64,000 nucleotides of DNA from NCBI GenBank assembly GCA_002255925.1, contig NKIH01000003.1:372001-436000 (forward strand). The letters run 5' to 3'. Every line of letters begins with the position of its first letter. Position 1 is the stretch's first letter. Origin of the DNA: Burkholderiales bacterium PBB6. Its GTDB lineage: Bacteria; Pseudomonadota; Gammaproteobacteria; Burkholderiales; Burkholderiaceae_C. Under the pieces are notes generated by a model. It did not search any database. It was not told the DNA's origin and saw only the letters and a program-made list of their open reading frames with translations. Both the position numbers and the translations under genes were made by a program. This document shows positions 8,425-15,258 of the stretch, in pieces.

Positions 8425-9123
8425 ATGTCCAATGCGGGGATGCCCGAACCCTTGGAAAGCACTGTCAGCGCGGGCCGCCCCTACGGCGGCTTGCCCCCGG
8501 CCGAGCGGGTGGCCGCACGCCGGGCGCGCTTCATCGAGGCGGGCTTGAACCTGTTCGGCACGCAAGGCTTTCGGGGTGCCACGGTGCGCGGCATCTGCCA
8601 GGAAGCGGGCCTGACCGACCGCTACTTCTACGAATCGTTCGACAGCCTGGAAGCGTTGCTGCTGGCCGTTTACCGCCAGCTGATGGACGCGCTGCGCCTG
8701 GGCTTGCAGCAGGTATTGCCCGAGAGCCCCGACGCGCCGCACGAGGGCCTGACCCAGGTGGCGCGGCTGGCCTACGGCGTGTGGTTTGACGTGGTGCGCG
8801 ACCCGCGCGCCGCCCGTGTGGTGCTGGTGGAGGTGCTGGGCCTGAGTGCCACCGTGGACGCGGAATACGAAGCCGCGATGGGCGAGTTCACCCGGCTGAC
8901 CACCGCCCCGCTGGTGGCCGCCAACCAGGCCGGCACGCTGAGTGCCGCACAACTCGAATTGCTGGGCCGCGCCCTGACCGGTGCGGCCGTGTATGCCGCG
9001 CGCTGGTGGGTGGCCAGCGGCTATGCGCTGAGCCGCGAGGACGCGGTGGAGGCCTGCGTGCTGATGGCCACCGGCAGCGTGGCCGCACTGGCTGCGCCGG
9101 CCACCAGGAAGCGGGCCCGCTGA
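8425..9123 (+). CDS. TetR-family transcriptional regulator
   Basis: This protein of about 232 residues has a TetR helix-turn-helix at its N-terminus (residues 25-75: RRARFIEAGLNLFGTQGFRG, then GICQEAGLTDRYFYESFDSL with the YFYESF recognition segment). Its ligand-binding domain is all-helical and diverged. Two in-frame ATGs (8425 and 8440) are possible; neither has a strong ribosome site. The longer frame upstream overlaps the SDR on the other strand and is not used. The 24-bp palindrome 20 bp upstream is the likely binding site. It should sense a substrate or product of the divergent SDR/esterase-monooxygenase operon. It ends 4 bp from the convergent histidine kinase gene. Confidence 0.88.
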   Translation: MSNAGMPEPLESTVSAGRPYGGLPPAERVAARRARFIEAGLNLFGTQGFRGATVRGICQEAGLTDRYFYESFDSLEALLLAVYRQLMDALRLGLQQVLPESPDAPHEGLTQVARLAYGVWFDVVRDPRAARVVLVEVLGLSATVDAEYEAAMGEFTRLTTAPLVAANQAGTLSAAQLELLGRALTGAAVYAARWWVASGYALSREDAVEACVLMATGSVAALAAPATRKRAR

Positions 9124-9127
9124 GCGC

Positions 9128-10210
9128 CTAGCGCAAGGGCCGCGGCAGGTCGATCTGCGCCACCAGCCCGCCGCCCGGCGCGTTGGCCAGCTGCAACTGC
9201 CCGCCGTGCTGCCGCGCAATGTCGGCCGCAATCGCCAGGCCCAGGCCATGGCCGCCCGAATGCCGGTTGCGAGACCCCTCCACCCGGTAGTAGGGCTGCA
9301 AGGCCAGGGTCAATGCCGCCTCAGGCATGCCGGGGCCGTGGTCCCGCACCGTCAGGCGCAGGGCGCCCTCCACCAGCTGCAGCTCAAGGTGGGCATCACC
9401 CGCATAACGCAGGGCGTTGCCCACCAGGTTGTCGATGCAGCGCTGCAAGGCCAGGCGGCGCACAGGCAGCGGGGCGGCATGGTCGGCCAGCACGGCGTCT
9501 GCATGCAGGTGCAGCGTCACGCCGCGGCCTTGCTGGCGCCAGCGCTCCACCGCCCCTTGCACCAGCACGCACACGGGCACCGCCGTGAAGGCCTCGGCGG
9601 CGGAATCACCCAGCAGATAGTCCAGCGTCACCGTGAGGGTGTCGTTCATGTCCTCCACGTCGCGGCACAGGCCAACGCGCTGGGTTTCAAGGTCGGTGGC
9701 CTCGGCCCGCAGACGCAGGCGCGTCAGCGGCGTGCGCAAATCATGTGACACCGACGCGATGAAGCGGTCGCGCTCGTCGAGTTGCTGGTGAATGCGCGCC
9801 AGCAAACCGTTCAAGGCCCGCGCGGCCTCGCGGCATTCACGCGGGCCTTCCACCGGCAAGGCCATGCGCGGGCTGCCGATGTGCAGGTCAGGCAGCGCCT
9901 GCGCCAGCGATTCGGCCGTGTCGGCCAGGCGCTGCATCGGCCGGCTCAGCCAGCGCGCGGCAATCCAGGCCGCCAGCACCAGGGCAGACAGCCGCAACAG
10001 CAAATCAGAGCCCAGCTGCCACAGCGGCGGGTGAGTCTGCAAAATCGCCAAGCCGGGCACAGGCGGCGGCGGTGGCGGCTGCGCAGGGTTCTGGCCAAAG
10101 ATCAGCGTCAGCACCAGCCAATGGCTGAGGAACACGAAGGTCAGCAGCAGCAACAGCAAGCGGCCGAACAGCGTGCGCGGCCACCACCTGGAGAGCGCCG
10201 TCTCAACCAC
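9128..10210 (-). CDS. Sensor histidine kinase, EnvZ-like
   Basis: This kinase of about 360 residues has two membrane segments (LFGRLLLLLLTFVFLSHWLV near the start and LLLRLSALVLAAWIAARWL after a short proline-rich periplasmic loop). A HAMP linker follows, then the H-box SVSHDLRTPLTRLR, the N-box DNLVGNALRYA, and G boxes DHGPGMP and GGHGLGLAIA. The layout and the RPL..LFGRLLLLL opening match the EnvZ/RstB group. A GTG at 10210 overlaps the regulator's stop by 8 bases and has AGAGGT upstream, so it is preferred over the ATG at 10237. The short periplasmic loop suggests sensing through the membrane or HAMP rather than a large ligand domain. Confidence 0.9.
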   Translation of the reverse strand: MVETALSRWWPRTLFGRLLLLLLTFVFLSHWLVLTLIFGQNPAQPPPPPPVPGLAILQTHPPLWQLGSDLLLRLSALVLAAWIAARWLSRPMQRLADTAESLAQALPDLHIGSPRMALPVEGPRECREAARALNGLLARIHQQLDERDRFIASVSHDLRTPLTRLRLRAEATDLETQRVGLCRDVEDMNDTLTVTLDYLLGDSAAEAFTAVPVCVLVQGAVERWRQQGRGVTLHLHADAVLADHAAPLPVRRLALQRCIDNLVGNALRYAGDAHLELQLVEGALRLTVRDHGPGMPEAALTLALQPYYRVEGSRNRHSGGHGLGLAIAADIARQHGGQLQLANAPGGGLVAQIDLPRPLR

Positions 10211-10952
10211 CCGGCACCTCTTGCGGCTGGGCATCAAACAGGTAGCCCACGCCGCGCACGGTGCGGATCAGCGACGGCGTGTCCGGCCCGGTGGACAGCT
10301 TCTGCCGCAGGCGCGACACCAGCAAGTCCACGCTGCGGCTGGCCAGCTTCAATTCGCGGCCCGACGCATCGTTCTGCAACTCGCTGCGGCTGACCAGCTG
10401 GCGTGGCCGACGCAGGAAGCTCGTGAGCAACTGGTACTCCGCGCTGGACAGCGGCATCTGCCGCCCGCTGGGCGATGTCAACAGGCGCGCTTCGCGGTGC
10501 AGCTGCCAACCCTCGAACGCCACGGATTCAGACTTCGCCGCCATGCGTGATGTCGGGGCAGGCGCTGCCGCCGGACGCTCGGTTGCACTGCGGCGCAGCA
10601 CGGCCTGCACCCGCGCCACCAGTTCACGCGGCTCGAAGGGTTTGCTGATGTAGTCGTCGGCGCCCAGCTCCAGGCCCACCACGCGGTCAGCGGCATCACC
10701 GCGGGCGGTGAGGATGATGAAGGGCATGGTGCTGCTGGCGTGCAGTTGGCGCGCCAGCGTCAGGCCATCGGTGCCGGGCAGCATCAGGTCCAGCAGCACC
10801 AGGTCGATGGGCCGGGCCTCCAGCTGGGCCCACATCTGGGCGCCATTGCCAGCCCGGTGCGCCACCAGGCCAAAACGTGCGAGGTAGTCGCACAGCAGGT
10901 CGACGATGGTGTCGTCGTCATCCACCACCAGCAATTGCGGGCGTGTCGTCAT
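10203..10952 (-). CDS. OmpR/PhoB-family response regulator
   Basis: This 249-residue regulator has a receiver domain (acidic pocket Asp11-Asp14, phospho-acceptor Asp55 in LVLLDLMLPG, Thr82, Lys104 in YISKPFE) and a C-terminal winged-helix domain ending in the usual SLIRTVRGVGYLF. An unusually long Ala/Pro linker (ATERPAAAPAP region) joins the two. The ATG at 10952 gives the standard N-terminus; longer versions add a non-conserved leader. It is the partner of the downstream EnvZ-like kinase, which it overlaps. Its targets are unknown; the FlgH-like operon next to it faces the same way but is separated by its own end region. Confidence 0.92.
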   Translation of the reverse strand: MTTRPQLLVVDDDDTIVDLLCDYLARFGLVAHRAGNGAQMWAQLEARPIDLVLLDLMLPGTDGLTLARQLHASSTMPFIILTARGDAADRVVGLELGADDYISKPFEPRELVARVQAVLRRSATERPAAAPAPTSRMAAKSESVAFEGWQLHREARLLTSPSGRQMPLSSAEYQLLTSFLRRPRQLVSRSELQNDASGRELKLASRSVDLLVSRLRQKLSTGPDTPSLIRTVRGVGYLFDAQPQEVPGG

Positions 10953-11078
10953 GGCGTGCAGGGCCGCCCGAGCCACGTGTATCGAACAATGAACATGCAC
11001 CCGATGCTATGAACGGCATGTAAGCCCCACGTTGCTGGGCTGTATAGCAATCGATACAAAGGCGCTGTCGTCGCCACC

Positions 11079-11786
11079 TCACCACACCGTCAGATAGCGC
11101 GTGGTGAGCCGCTGCACCCAGCTGCGTGAGGCGGCGTCCTGCACATCCCCCTCCCCGCCCACCTCGAAGCGCGCATTCACCACATCGGTAGAGGCCACGA
11201 TGTTGCCGGCCTGCACATCCTGCGGGTCAACCACGCCAGCGAAGCGCAGGTTGCTGATGCTGCCGTTCAAGGTGATGCTGCGTTCCCCCGCCACCACCAG
11301 ATGGCCATTGGCCAGCACATTGATGACCGAGGCCGTGATCTGACCGGTGAAGTGGCTGACGCTGTCGGTATTGCCCGAGCCCTCGAAGCTGTCGCTGCCC
11401 GAGGCCTTGGCGTCCATGTTCATCAAGCGGCCCAGCAAACCGCTCGTGTTGGGGCTGCCCGGCCCCTTGGTGGCCGCCGCGTTCTTGCGCTGGATGTCGG
11501 TGCTGACCTTGCGCCCGATGTCGAGCTTCTCGGTGATGTTGACCTTCAGCACATCACCCACCTGCCGCGGCCGGCGCTGCTGGCTGAACAGCGACACGGT
11601 GTTCATGCCGGGCTGGAAGATGGCGCCGGTGGGCATGCGCTCCACATACATCGGCGGCGGATTGGGCTGCACGCTGAACGGCGGGCCGGCCACCGGCGGA
11701 ACGGTGCTGGCGCATCCGGCGAGTGCAAGGGCCAGCACCAGGGCCGGCAAGACCATCGGCAAGGGCGCGCGTGGCGGGTAGGTCAT
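11079..11786 (-). CDS. FlgH-like L-ring lipoprotein
   Basis: This 235-residue lipoprotein (lipobox LAGC, Cys25) matches FlgH, which forms the L-ring of the flagellar basal body in the outer membrane. It has GAIFQPG near the start, RRPRQVGDVLKVNITE, a Gly/Ser-rich middle, HFTGQITASVINVLANGHL and AGERSITLNG, LRFAGVVDPQDV and a C-terminal SWVQRL. The flagellar context is missing: no flgI, flgG or flgJ is near. It is instead the last gene of a tight four-gene operon, overlapping the upstream lipoprotein gene by 4 bases (ATGA). It could be the cell's only FlgH, displaced, or a paralogue forming an outer-membrane ring for something else. Confidence 0.85.
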   Translation of the reverse strand: MTYPPRAPLPMVLPALVLALALAGCASTVPPVAGPPFSVQPNPPPMYVERMPTGAIFQPGMNTVSLFSQQRRPRQVGDVLKVNITEKLDIGRKVSTDIQRKNAAATKGPGSPNTSGLLGRLMNMDAKASGSDSFEGSGNTDSVSHFTGQITASVINVLANGHLVVAGERSITLNGSISNLRFAGVVDPQDVQAGNIVASTDVVNARFEVGGEGDVQDAASRSWVQRLTTRYLTVW

Positions 11787-12385
11787 GGCAGAGCCTCCTC
11801 GGAGCGGAAGAACGAAAAACGGTCATCGGAGAGGCCCAGCAGGGCCTGCACCGCCGGCTGCAACTTGGCGCGGCTGTCGGCCCAGCGCCCCATGCTGAAC
11901 AAGCCCTCCAGCTGGAAGCTGCTGGTGGCCAGCAGGCGGCCCTGGGGGTCGCTCAGTGCCAGCGTGGCGCTTTCAAGAAAAGGGCGGTAGCTGTTGCCGA
12001 GTGGCGGCACGCCCCAGTCGATGCGGGCCTGGTAGCGCAGCCAATGGGTGCAGTCAGGCACCACGCTGCCGGCGTCATAAACCCGGCTGGGTACGCCGCG
12101 CGAAAACAACTCGGCCTGCAGCGCGGGCACCAGATCCGCCGATTGGCTGTCTCGGTTGAATTCGATGCACACCTGCCGCGGCAGGGCGTGGGGGTGGCGC
12201 ACCGTGTTCACCGCGGTGGACGGTTGCGCCGCTGACAACGCCGAACTTGCCAGTGAACCACCGGCCTTGGCCAACTCCCACAAGGGCACCGGGCTGAACA
12301 CGCTGCACCCACCCAGGCCGGCCAAGCTGCCCAGCGGCAGCAGCATCAGGCAGCGGCCAAGTGCGCTGCACAGGGGCTGTTTCAT
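11783..12385 (-). CDS. Lipoprotein of unknown function, operon partner of FlgH-like protein
   Basis: This 200-residue protein has an N-terminal signal with a GLGGC lipobox (Cys27). The mature part contains QVCIEFNRDSQSADLVPALQ and a segment with WLRYQARIDWGVPP, then LALSDPQGRLLATSSFQLEG. These look like an alternating alpha/beta periplasmic domain that pairs a two-strand 'CIxxN' start with a later solvent-exposed sheet. Related uncharacterised lipoproteins are known in proteobacteria, but I cannot name a family with certainty. The ATG follows a good purine stretch. It overlaps the FlgH-like gene by 4 bases, so the two are surely translated together. Confidence 0.75.
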   Translation of the reverse strand: MKQPLCSALGRCLMLLPLGSLAGLGGCSVFSPVPLWELAKAGGSLASSALSAAQPSTAVNTVRHPHALPRQVCIEFNRDSQSADLVPALQAELFSRGVPSRVYDAGSVVPDCTHWLRYQARIDWGVPPLGNSYRPFLESATLALSDPQGRLLATSSFQLEGLFSMGRWADSRAKLQPAVQALLGLSDDRFSFFRSEEALP

Positions 12386-12397
12386 GAGGGTGTCCTT

Positions 12398-12760
12398 TCA
12401 GCGGCGGGCCAGGCGCACGCGGCGGTGGCCACCGGGCGCCAAGGCCAACTCCAGGCCACCGGGCTCACCGTGCTGCGCCGGCTGCAAGCGCGCCGATGCC
12501 AGACAGGCCGCGAGATGCGCTGCACTCACCCCCGACCAGTCGCGGCTCAGGCGGCGGCGCTCACGCAGCGGCACCTGCAAGGGCACGCACGCCGGCATGG
12601 CCACGGGGTGAACGCCATAAAGATCCAGCACCTGGTTGATCCAGCCGGCCAGATTGATCCGGGGCGAGCGGCGTTGCGCACCACGCTGCGGTGGCTGCAC
12701 CGGGCGCCGGGCTGACGTTGAAGGTGACATGTCGGTCGCTGGCAGGGTCGGGCGGCTCAT
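12398..12760 (-). CDS. Small basic protein of unknown function
   Basis: This 120-residue frame is rich in Arg, Pro and Ala and has no signal peptide or membrane segment. It has a disordered N-terminal third (SARRPVQPPQRG) and a compact middle (INLAGWINQVLDLYGVHPVA). The supports for it being a real gene are its position (3 bp after the repetitive protein, 12 bp before the lipoprotein, all on one strand) and base composition like its neighbours. An internal ATG at 12730 is an alternative start. I do not recognise a family. A chaperone or adaptor role for the neighbouring exported protein is possible but speculative. Confidence 0.55.
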   Translation of the reverse strand: MSRPTLPATDMSPSTSARRPVQPPQRGAQRRSPRINLAGWINQVLDLYGVHPVAMPACVPLQVPLRERRRLSRDWSGVSAAHLAACLASARLQPAQHGEPGGLELALAPGGHRRVRLARR

Positions 12761-12763
12761 GGC

Positions 12764-13258
12764 TCACACCTGCTCGCTGAGCGAGGGGCCGCCGCTGCCC
12801 AGGCCCAAAGCCAACAAGCTGCCCACATCCGCCACGAATTCGCCCACGCTGTCTGTCACGGCACCTACACCGTCGGACACAGCCCCCGCGGCACTCGAGA
12901 CAGCATCGCCCACCGCCGATGCGGCACTCGACAACGCGTCGACGCCGTCGCTGGCCACGTCTTCCACCGTGTCGATCGCATCGCCCACGGCATTCAGCAC
13001 GCTGTCCACGCCGTCAGCCAGGTCGTCCCAGGCCCCGGTGGTGGCGTCGACGGCCGATTCGCCCGCGTCGGCGAGCTTCTTCAGGCTGTCTTCGCTGAAC
13101 TTCCAGGTGGCGCTGCTGGTTTTGCCCAGCGCATCCGCGGCCCCGATGGCCGTGGCGACCACCGGGCCGAACTCGCGGGCATTGAGGTCGTAGGTGCTGG
13201 GCCGCGGTCGGGCCCTGCTGACCGCGTCAGACGCGGCATATCCGGAAATCGAGGTCAT
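12764..13258 (-). CDS. Ala/Asp/Val-rich repetitive protein, first gene of the FlgH-like operon
   Basis: This 164-residue protein starts at an ATG with GGAG upstream. It has no classical signal peptide. Residues 1-75 are mixed and soluble. From about residue 75 it becomes a run of degenerate 11-residue units of the type (V/A)xDAVxSAAxA: GDAIDTVEDVASDGVD, then ALSSAASAVGDAVSSAAGAV and SDGVGAVTDSVGEFVADVG. These should form amphipathic helices and end in a hydrophobic tail. Such helices bind membranes, coat surfaces or form coiled bundles. It heads the operon whose other products include two outer-membrane lipoproteins, so it may be the exported or surface component. No family is recognised. Confidence 0.65.
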   Translation of the reverse strand: MTSISGYAASDAVSRARPRPSTYDLNAREFGPVVATAIGAADALGKTSSATWKFSEDSLKKLADAGESAVDATTGAWDDLADGVDSVLNAVGDAIDTVEDVASDGVDALSSAASAVGDAVSSAAGAVSDGVGAVTDSVGEFVADVGSLLALGLGSGGPSLSEQV

Positions 13259-13360
13259 CGCTGCACTCCTTCATGAAGAAAGTTGGTGAGCGAATCGTAG
13301 GCAGGCAGCCCGGGGCAGCATCACGGCATGAGCCACCCTGCCAACGCGTCAGAAGACGCA

Positions 13361-13449
13361 TTGATGCATCAAGCCTGAGACAGACCGGACATGCACCGCC
13401 ACGCGCAGACATGAACAGACACATCCAGCCGCTGTGTATCAGGCTTGAT
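13361..13449. promoter_or_regulatory. Inverted repeats upstream of the FlgH-like operon
   Basis: The 260-bp gap before the operon has no gene but contains dyads. TTGATGCATCAA (13361-13372) is a perfect 12-bp palindrome. ATCAAGCCTGA (13368-13378) is repeated as its exact reverse complement TCAGGCTTGAT at 13439-13449. These could be operators for a regulator of the operon that starts at 13258. No regulator is identified. Confidence 0.35.
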
Positions 13450-13518
13450 TCAATCCGGACAAGGCAGGGACACAGAAGGAGAGGCGGTGCCGCATGCACC
13501 GCCCGGCCTGGCAAGGCG

Positions 13519-14091
13519 TCAGAAGAGGCGGCCGACGTTGAACAGCGTCAACACACCCAGCACGGCGAAGATGGCGGCAGCCACGGCATGCACCAGCTGC
13601 ATCTTCACCTTGCGGGCCACCACATCACCCAGCAGCACCGCCGGCACGTTGGCCAGCATCATGCCGAAGGTGGTGCCGGCCACCACGGCCAGCAGGTCGG
13701 TGTAGCGGGCGGCCAGGGCCACGGTGGCGATCTGCGTCTTGTCGCCCATCTCGGCGAGGAAAAACGCGATCACCGTGGTGCCGAACACGCCAAAGCGCTG
13801 GCTGCCGCCTTCGGTGTCGTCGTCGATCTTGTCGGGGATCAGCATCCAGCCGGCCATGAGCAGGAAGGACACGCCGATCACCCAGCGCAGCACGTCAGGC
13901 CCTAGGGCGCGGGCGATCCAGTCGCCGACCAGGCCGGCGCACGCGTGGTTGACCAGCGTGGCCACCAGGATGCCGAGGATGATGGGGATGGGGCGCCGGA
14001 ACTTGGCGGCCAGCAGCAGCGCCAGCAGTTGGGTTTTGTCACCCATTTCACCCAGGGCGACGATGCCAGTCGAGACGAGGAAAGCTTCCAT
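13519..14091 (-). CDS. TMEM165/GDT1 (UPF0016) family manganese exporter
   Basis: This 190-residue membrane protein consists of two homologous halves of three helices. Each half opens with the family's signature ExGDKT (ALGEMGDKTQ near residue 13 and LAEMGDKTQ near residue 118). The family exports Mn2+ or exchanges cations. The bacterial members in beta- and gamma-proteobacteria (including MneA-type exporters) are often under the yybP-ykoY manganese riboswitch, and one lies directly upstream here. The ATG at 14091 gives the usual short N-terminus; the longer frame would run through the riboswitch. It stands alone, converging on no other gene. Confidence 0.92.
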   Translation of the reverse strand: MEAFLVSTGIVALGEMGDKTQLLALLLAAKFRRPIPIILGILVATLVNHACAGLVGDWIARALGPDVLRWVIGVSFLLMAGWMLIPDKIDDDTEGGSQRFGVFGTTVIAFFLAEMGDKTQIATVALAARYTDLLAVVAGTTFGMMLANVPAVLLGDVVARKVKMQLVHAVAAAIFAVLGVLTLFNVGRLF

Positions 14092-14156
14092 TTGAGGACT
14101 CCAGGGCCGGACAAGCACGCACCAATGACCACGCAGCATAGTCCGGCCCACCGGAC

Positions 14157-14310
14157 ACTGCGGGGTCAAAGGTCTTGCCTGGGCAAAACGGTGCGCCGTG
14201 GGCGAAACGTTCTGCATGCACGCGCCATGACCGATGTGGGTCAAGTGTGTTGACGCGAGCCCCTGCGCAGGCCTGCTGGCCGCTCAGGGTGGCTACTCCC
14301 CAATGACTGC
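14157..14310 (-). promoter_or_regulatory. yybP-ykoY manganese riboswitch
   Basis: On the minus strand the leader contains the hallmarks of this aptamer in the right order. GGGGAGUAGCC (14301-14291) opens it, GUCAACACACUUGACC (about 14255-14240) forms the middle helix, and GGCAAGACCUUUGACC (14179-14164) supplies the conserved GCAAGACC internal loop. The element ends about 65 bases before the start codon of the TMEM165-type exporter. The class binds Mn2+ and turns on Mn export. The coordinates of the outer stem are approximate. Confidence 0.85.
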
Positions 14311-14357
14311 TTCGCTGAATTCGAACAACCAGTGTTGGTCAAGGTTGTTGACCAATG

Positions 14358-14389
14358 AAAAAGGCCAGCACTTTCATGCTGGCCTTTTT
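14358..14389 (-). terminator. Rho-independent terminator of tRNA-Leu
   Basis: AAAAAGGCCAGCA, a 6-base loop, then TGCTGGCCTTTTT form a perfect 13-bp stem with U-runs on both strands. It lies just after the tRNA-Leu 3' end, so it terminates that transcript. It could also act on any plus-strand transcript. Confidence 0.9.
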
Positions 14390-14391
14390 GT

Positions 14392-14476
<85 letters not shown>

Positions 14477-14565
14477 TAGGTGTTCGTCTCAGCGAAGACC
14501 ACGACTATAGCAAATAAATTCGATGTTTGGCAAGAGGCGCGCCTTTTTCGCTGAAATTCCCGGAA

Positions 14566-14820
14566 TCACGGGATCGGAGCGAAGCGGGGCACCTGCTGAC
14601 CATCCAATTCGATGGTTTCGAAGAACATGCCGTGCGGCCGCACCCACCAGCCGGTGGTGTTGTAGAGCGGGCGGTACACCACCAGCGGCTCATGCGTCTC
14701 GCTGTGGCGCGCCACACCGATCACCTCGTACTCACCACCCTTGTAGTGGCGGTAGCGGCCCAGCGGGGTGGCGGGCAGCGGCGGCAGGTCGGTGTCGTCT
14801 TTCAGGGGGGCGATGGTCAT
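14566..14820 (-). CDS. DUF1653 domain protein
   Basis: This 84-residue protein is almost entirely one DUF1653 domain: GRYRHYKGGEYEVIGVARHS, then EPLVVYRPLYN, WVRPHGMFFETI and PRF. The fold is a small beta barrel found as a stand-alone protein in many proteobacteria. No function is established. It ends about 90 bases from the tRNA-Leu gene. The gene to its right on the same strand (14857-15240) is 36 bp upstream, so the two are probably transcribed together after recD. Confidence 0.85.
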   Translation of the reverse strand: MTIAPLKDDTDLPPLPATPLGRYRHYKGGEYEVIGVARHSETHEPLVVYRPLYNTTGWWVRPHGMFFETIELDGQQVPRFAPIP

Positions 14821-14856
14821 GGTGTCACTCGCAAGGGGTGGGATGGGCGGGCGGCG

Positions 14857-15240
14857 TCAGTCATCGTCGCCCACACCCAGATCGAAAGCGGCGCGGAAGG
14901 CCTCGCAGAAGGCCGCGCTGCCGCTGAGCGCCAGGCTCACGGTGTGGCGGCAGATCTCGCGGCCGCCGGGTGCACGGCTGAAGCCGCCGCTGCGGGTATC
15001 GAACTGCAGCTGCTCGTCGAGGCTGCGCTCGAGCGTGCCGCGCAGGTCGAAGTCCCAATCGTGGCCTTCGTCCAGCGGGCCGCGGCTGTGCGGGAACTCG
15101 GCGTGGGCCCAGGCCAGCACGCGGGCCAGCTCGGCCTCCAGCTTGGGCAATTGCGCCGGGGTGCACGAGGCCATGGCGTCAAAGCTGCCGTGGCCGTCGG
15201 TATCGTCGCTTTGGTCAAAGATCAGGAAATCGAAACGCAT
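14857..15240 (-). CDS. Conserved hypothetical acidic protein
   Basis: This acidic 127-residue soluble protein starts with RFDFLIFDQSDDTDGHGSFD and has LRGTLERSLDEQLQF and a Cys-His pair (GREICRHTVSLALSG). It ends in a run of acidic residues. No signal peptide or membrane segment is present. It lies 18 bp after recD, on the same strand, and may be the tail of the recCBD operon. I do not recognise a family with a known role. The codon use and dense packing support a real gene. Confidence 0.65.
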   Translation of the reverse strand: MRFDFLIFDQSDDTDGHGSFDAMASCTPAQLPKLEAELARVLAWAHAEFPHSRGPLDEGHDWDFDLRGTLERSLDEQLQFDTRSGGFSRAPGGREICRHTVSLALSGSAAFCEAFRAAFDLGVGDDD

Positions 15241-15258
15241 GCGTGAGTGTCGCCTTGT

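Noticed and set aside
13259..13518. Minus-strand frame of 95 codons upstream of the repetitive protein.
   Set aside because: It runs through the inverted repeats and the ribosome site of the operon. The codon pattern is poor and no homologue is recognised.
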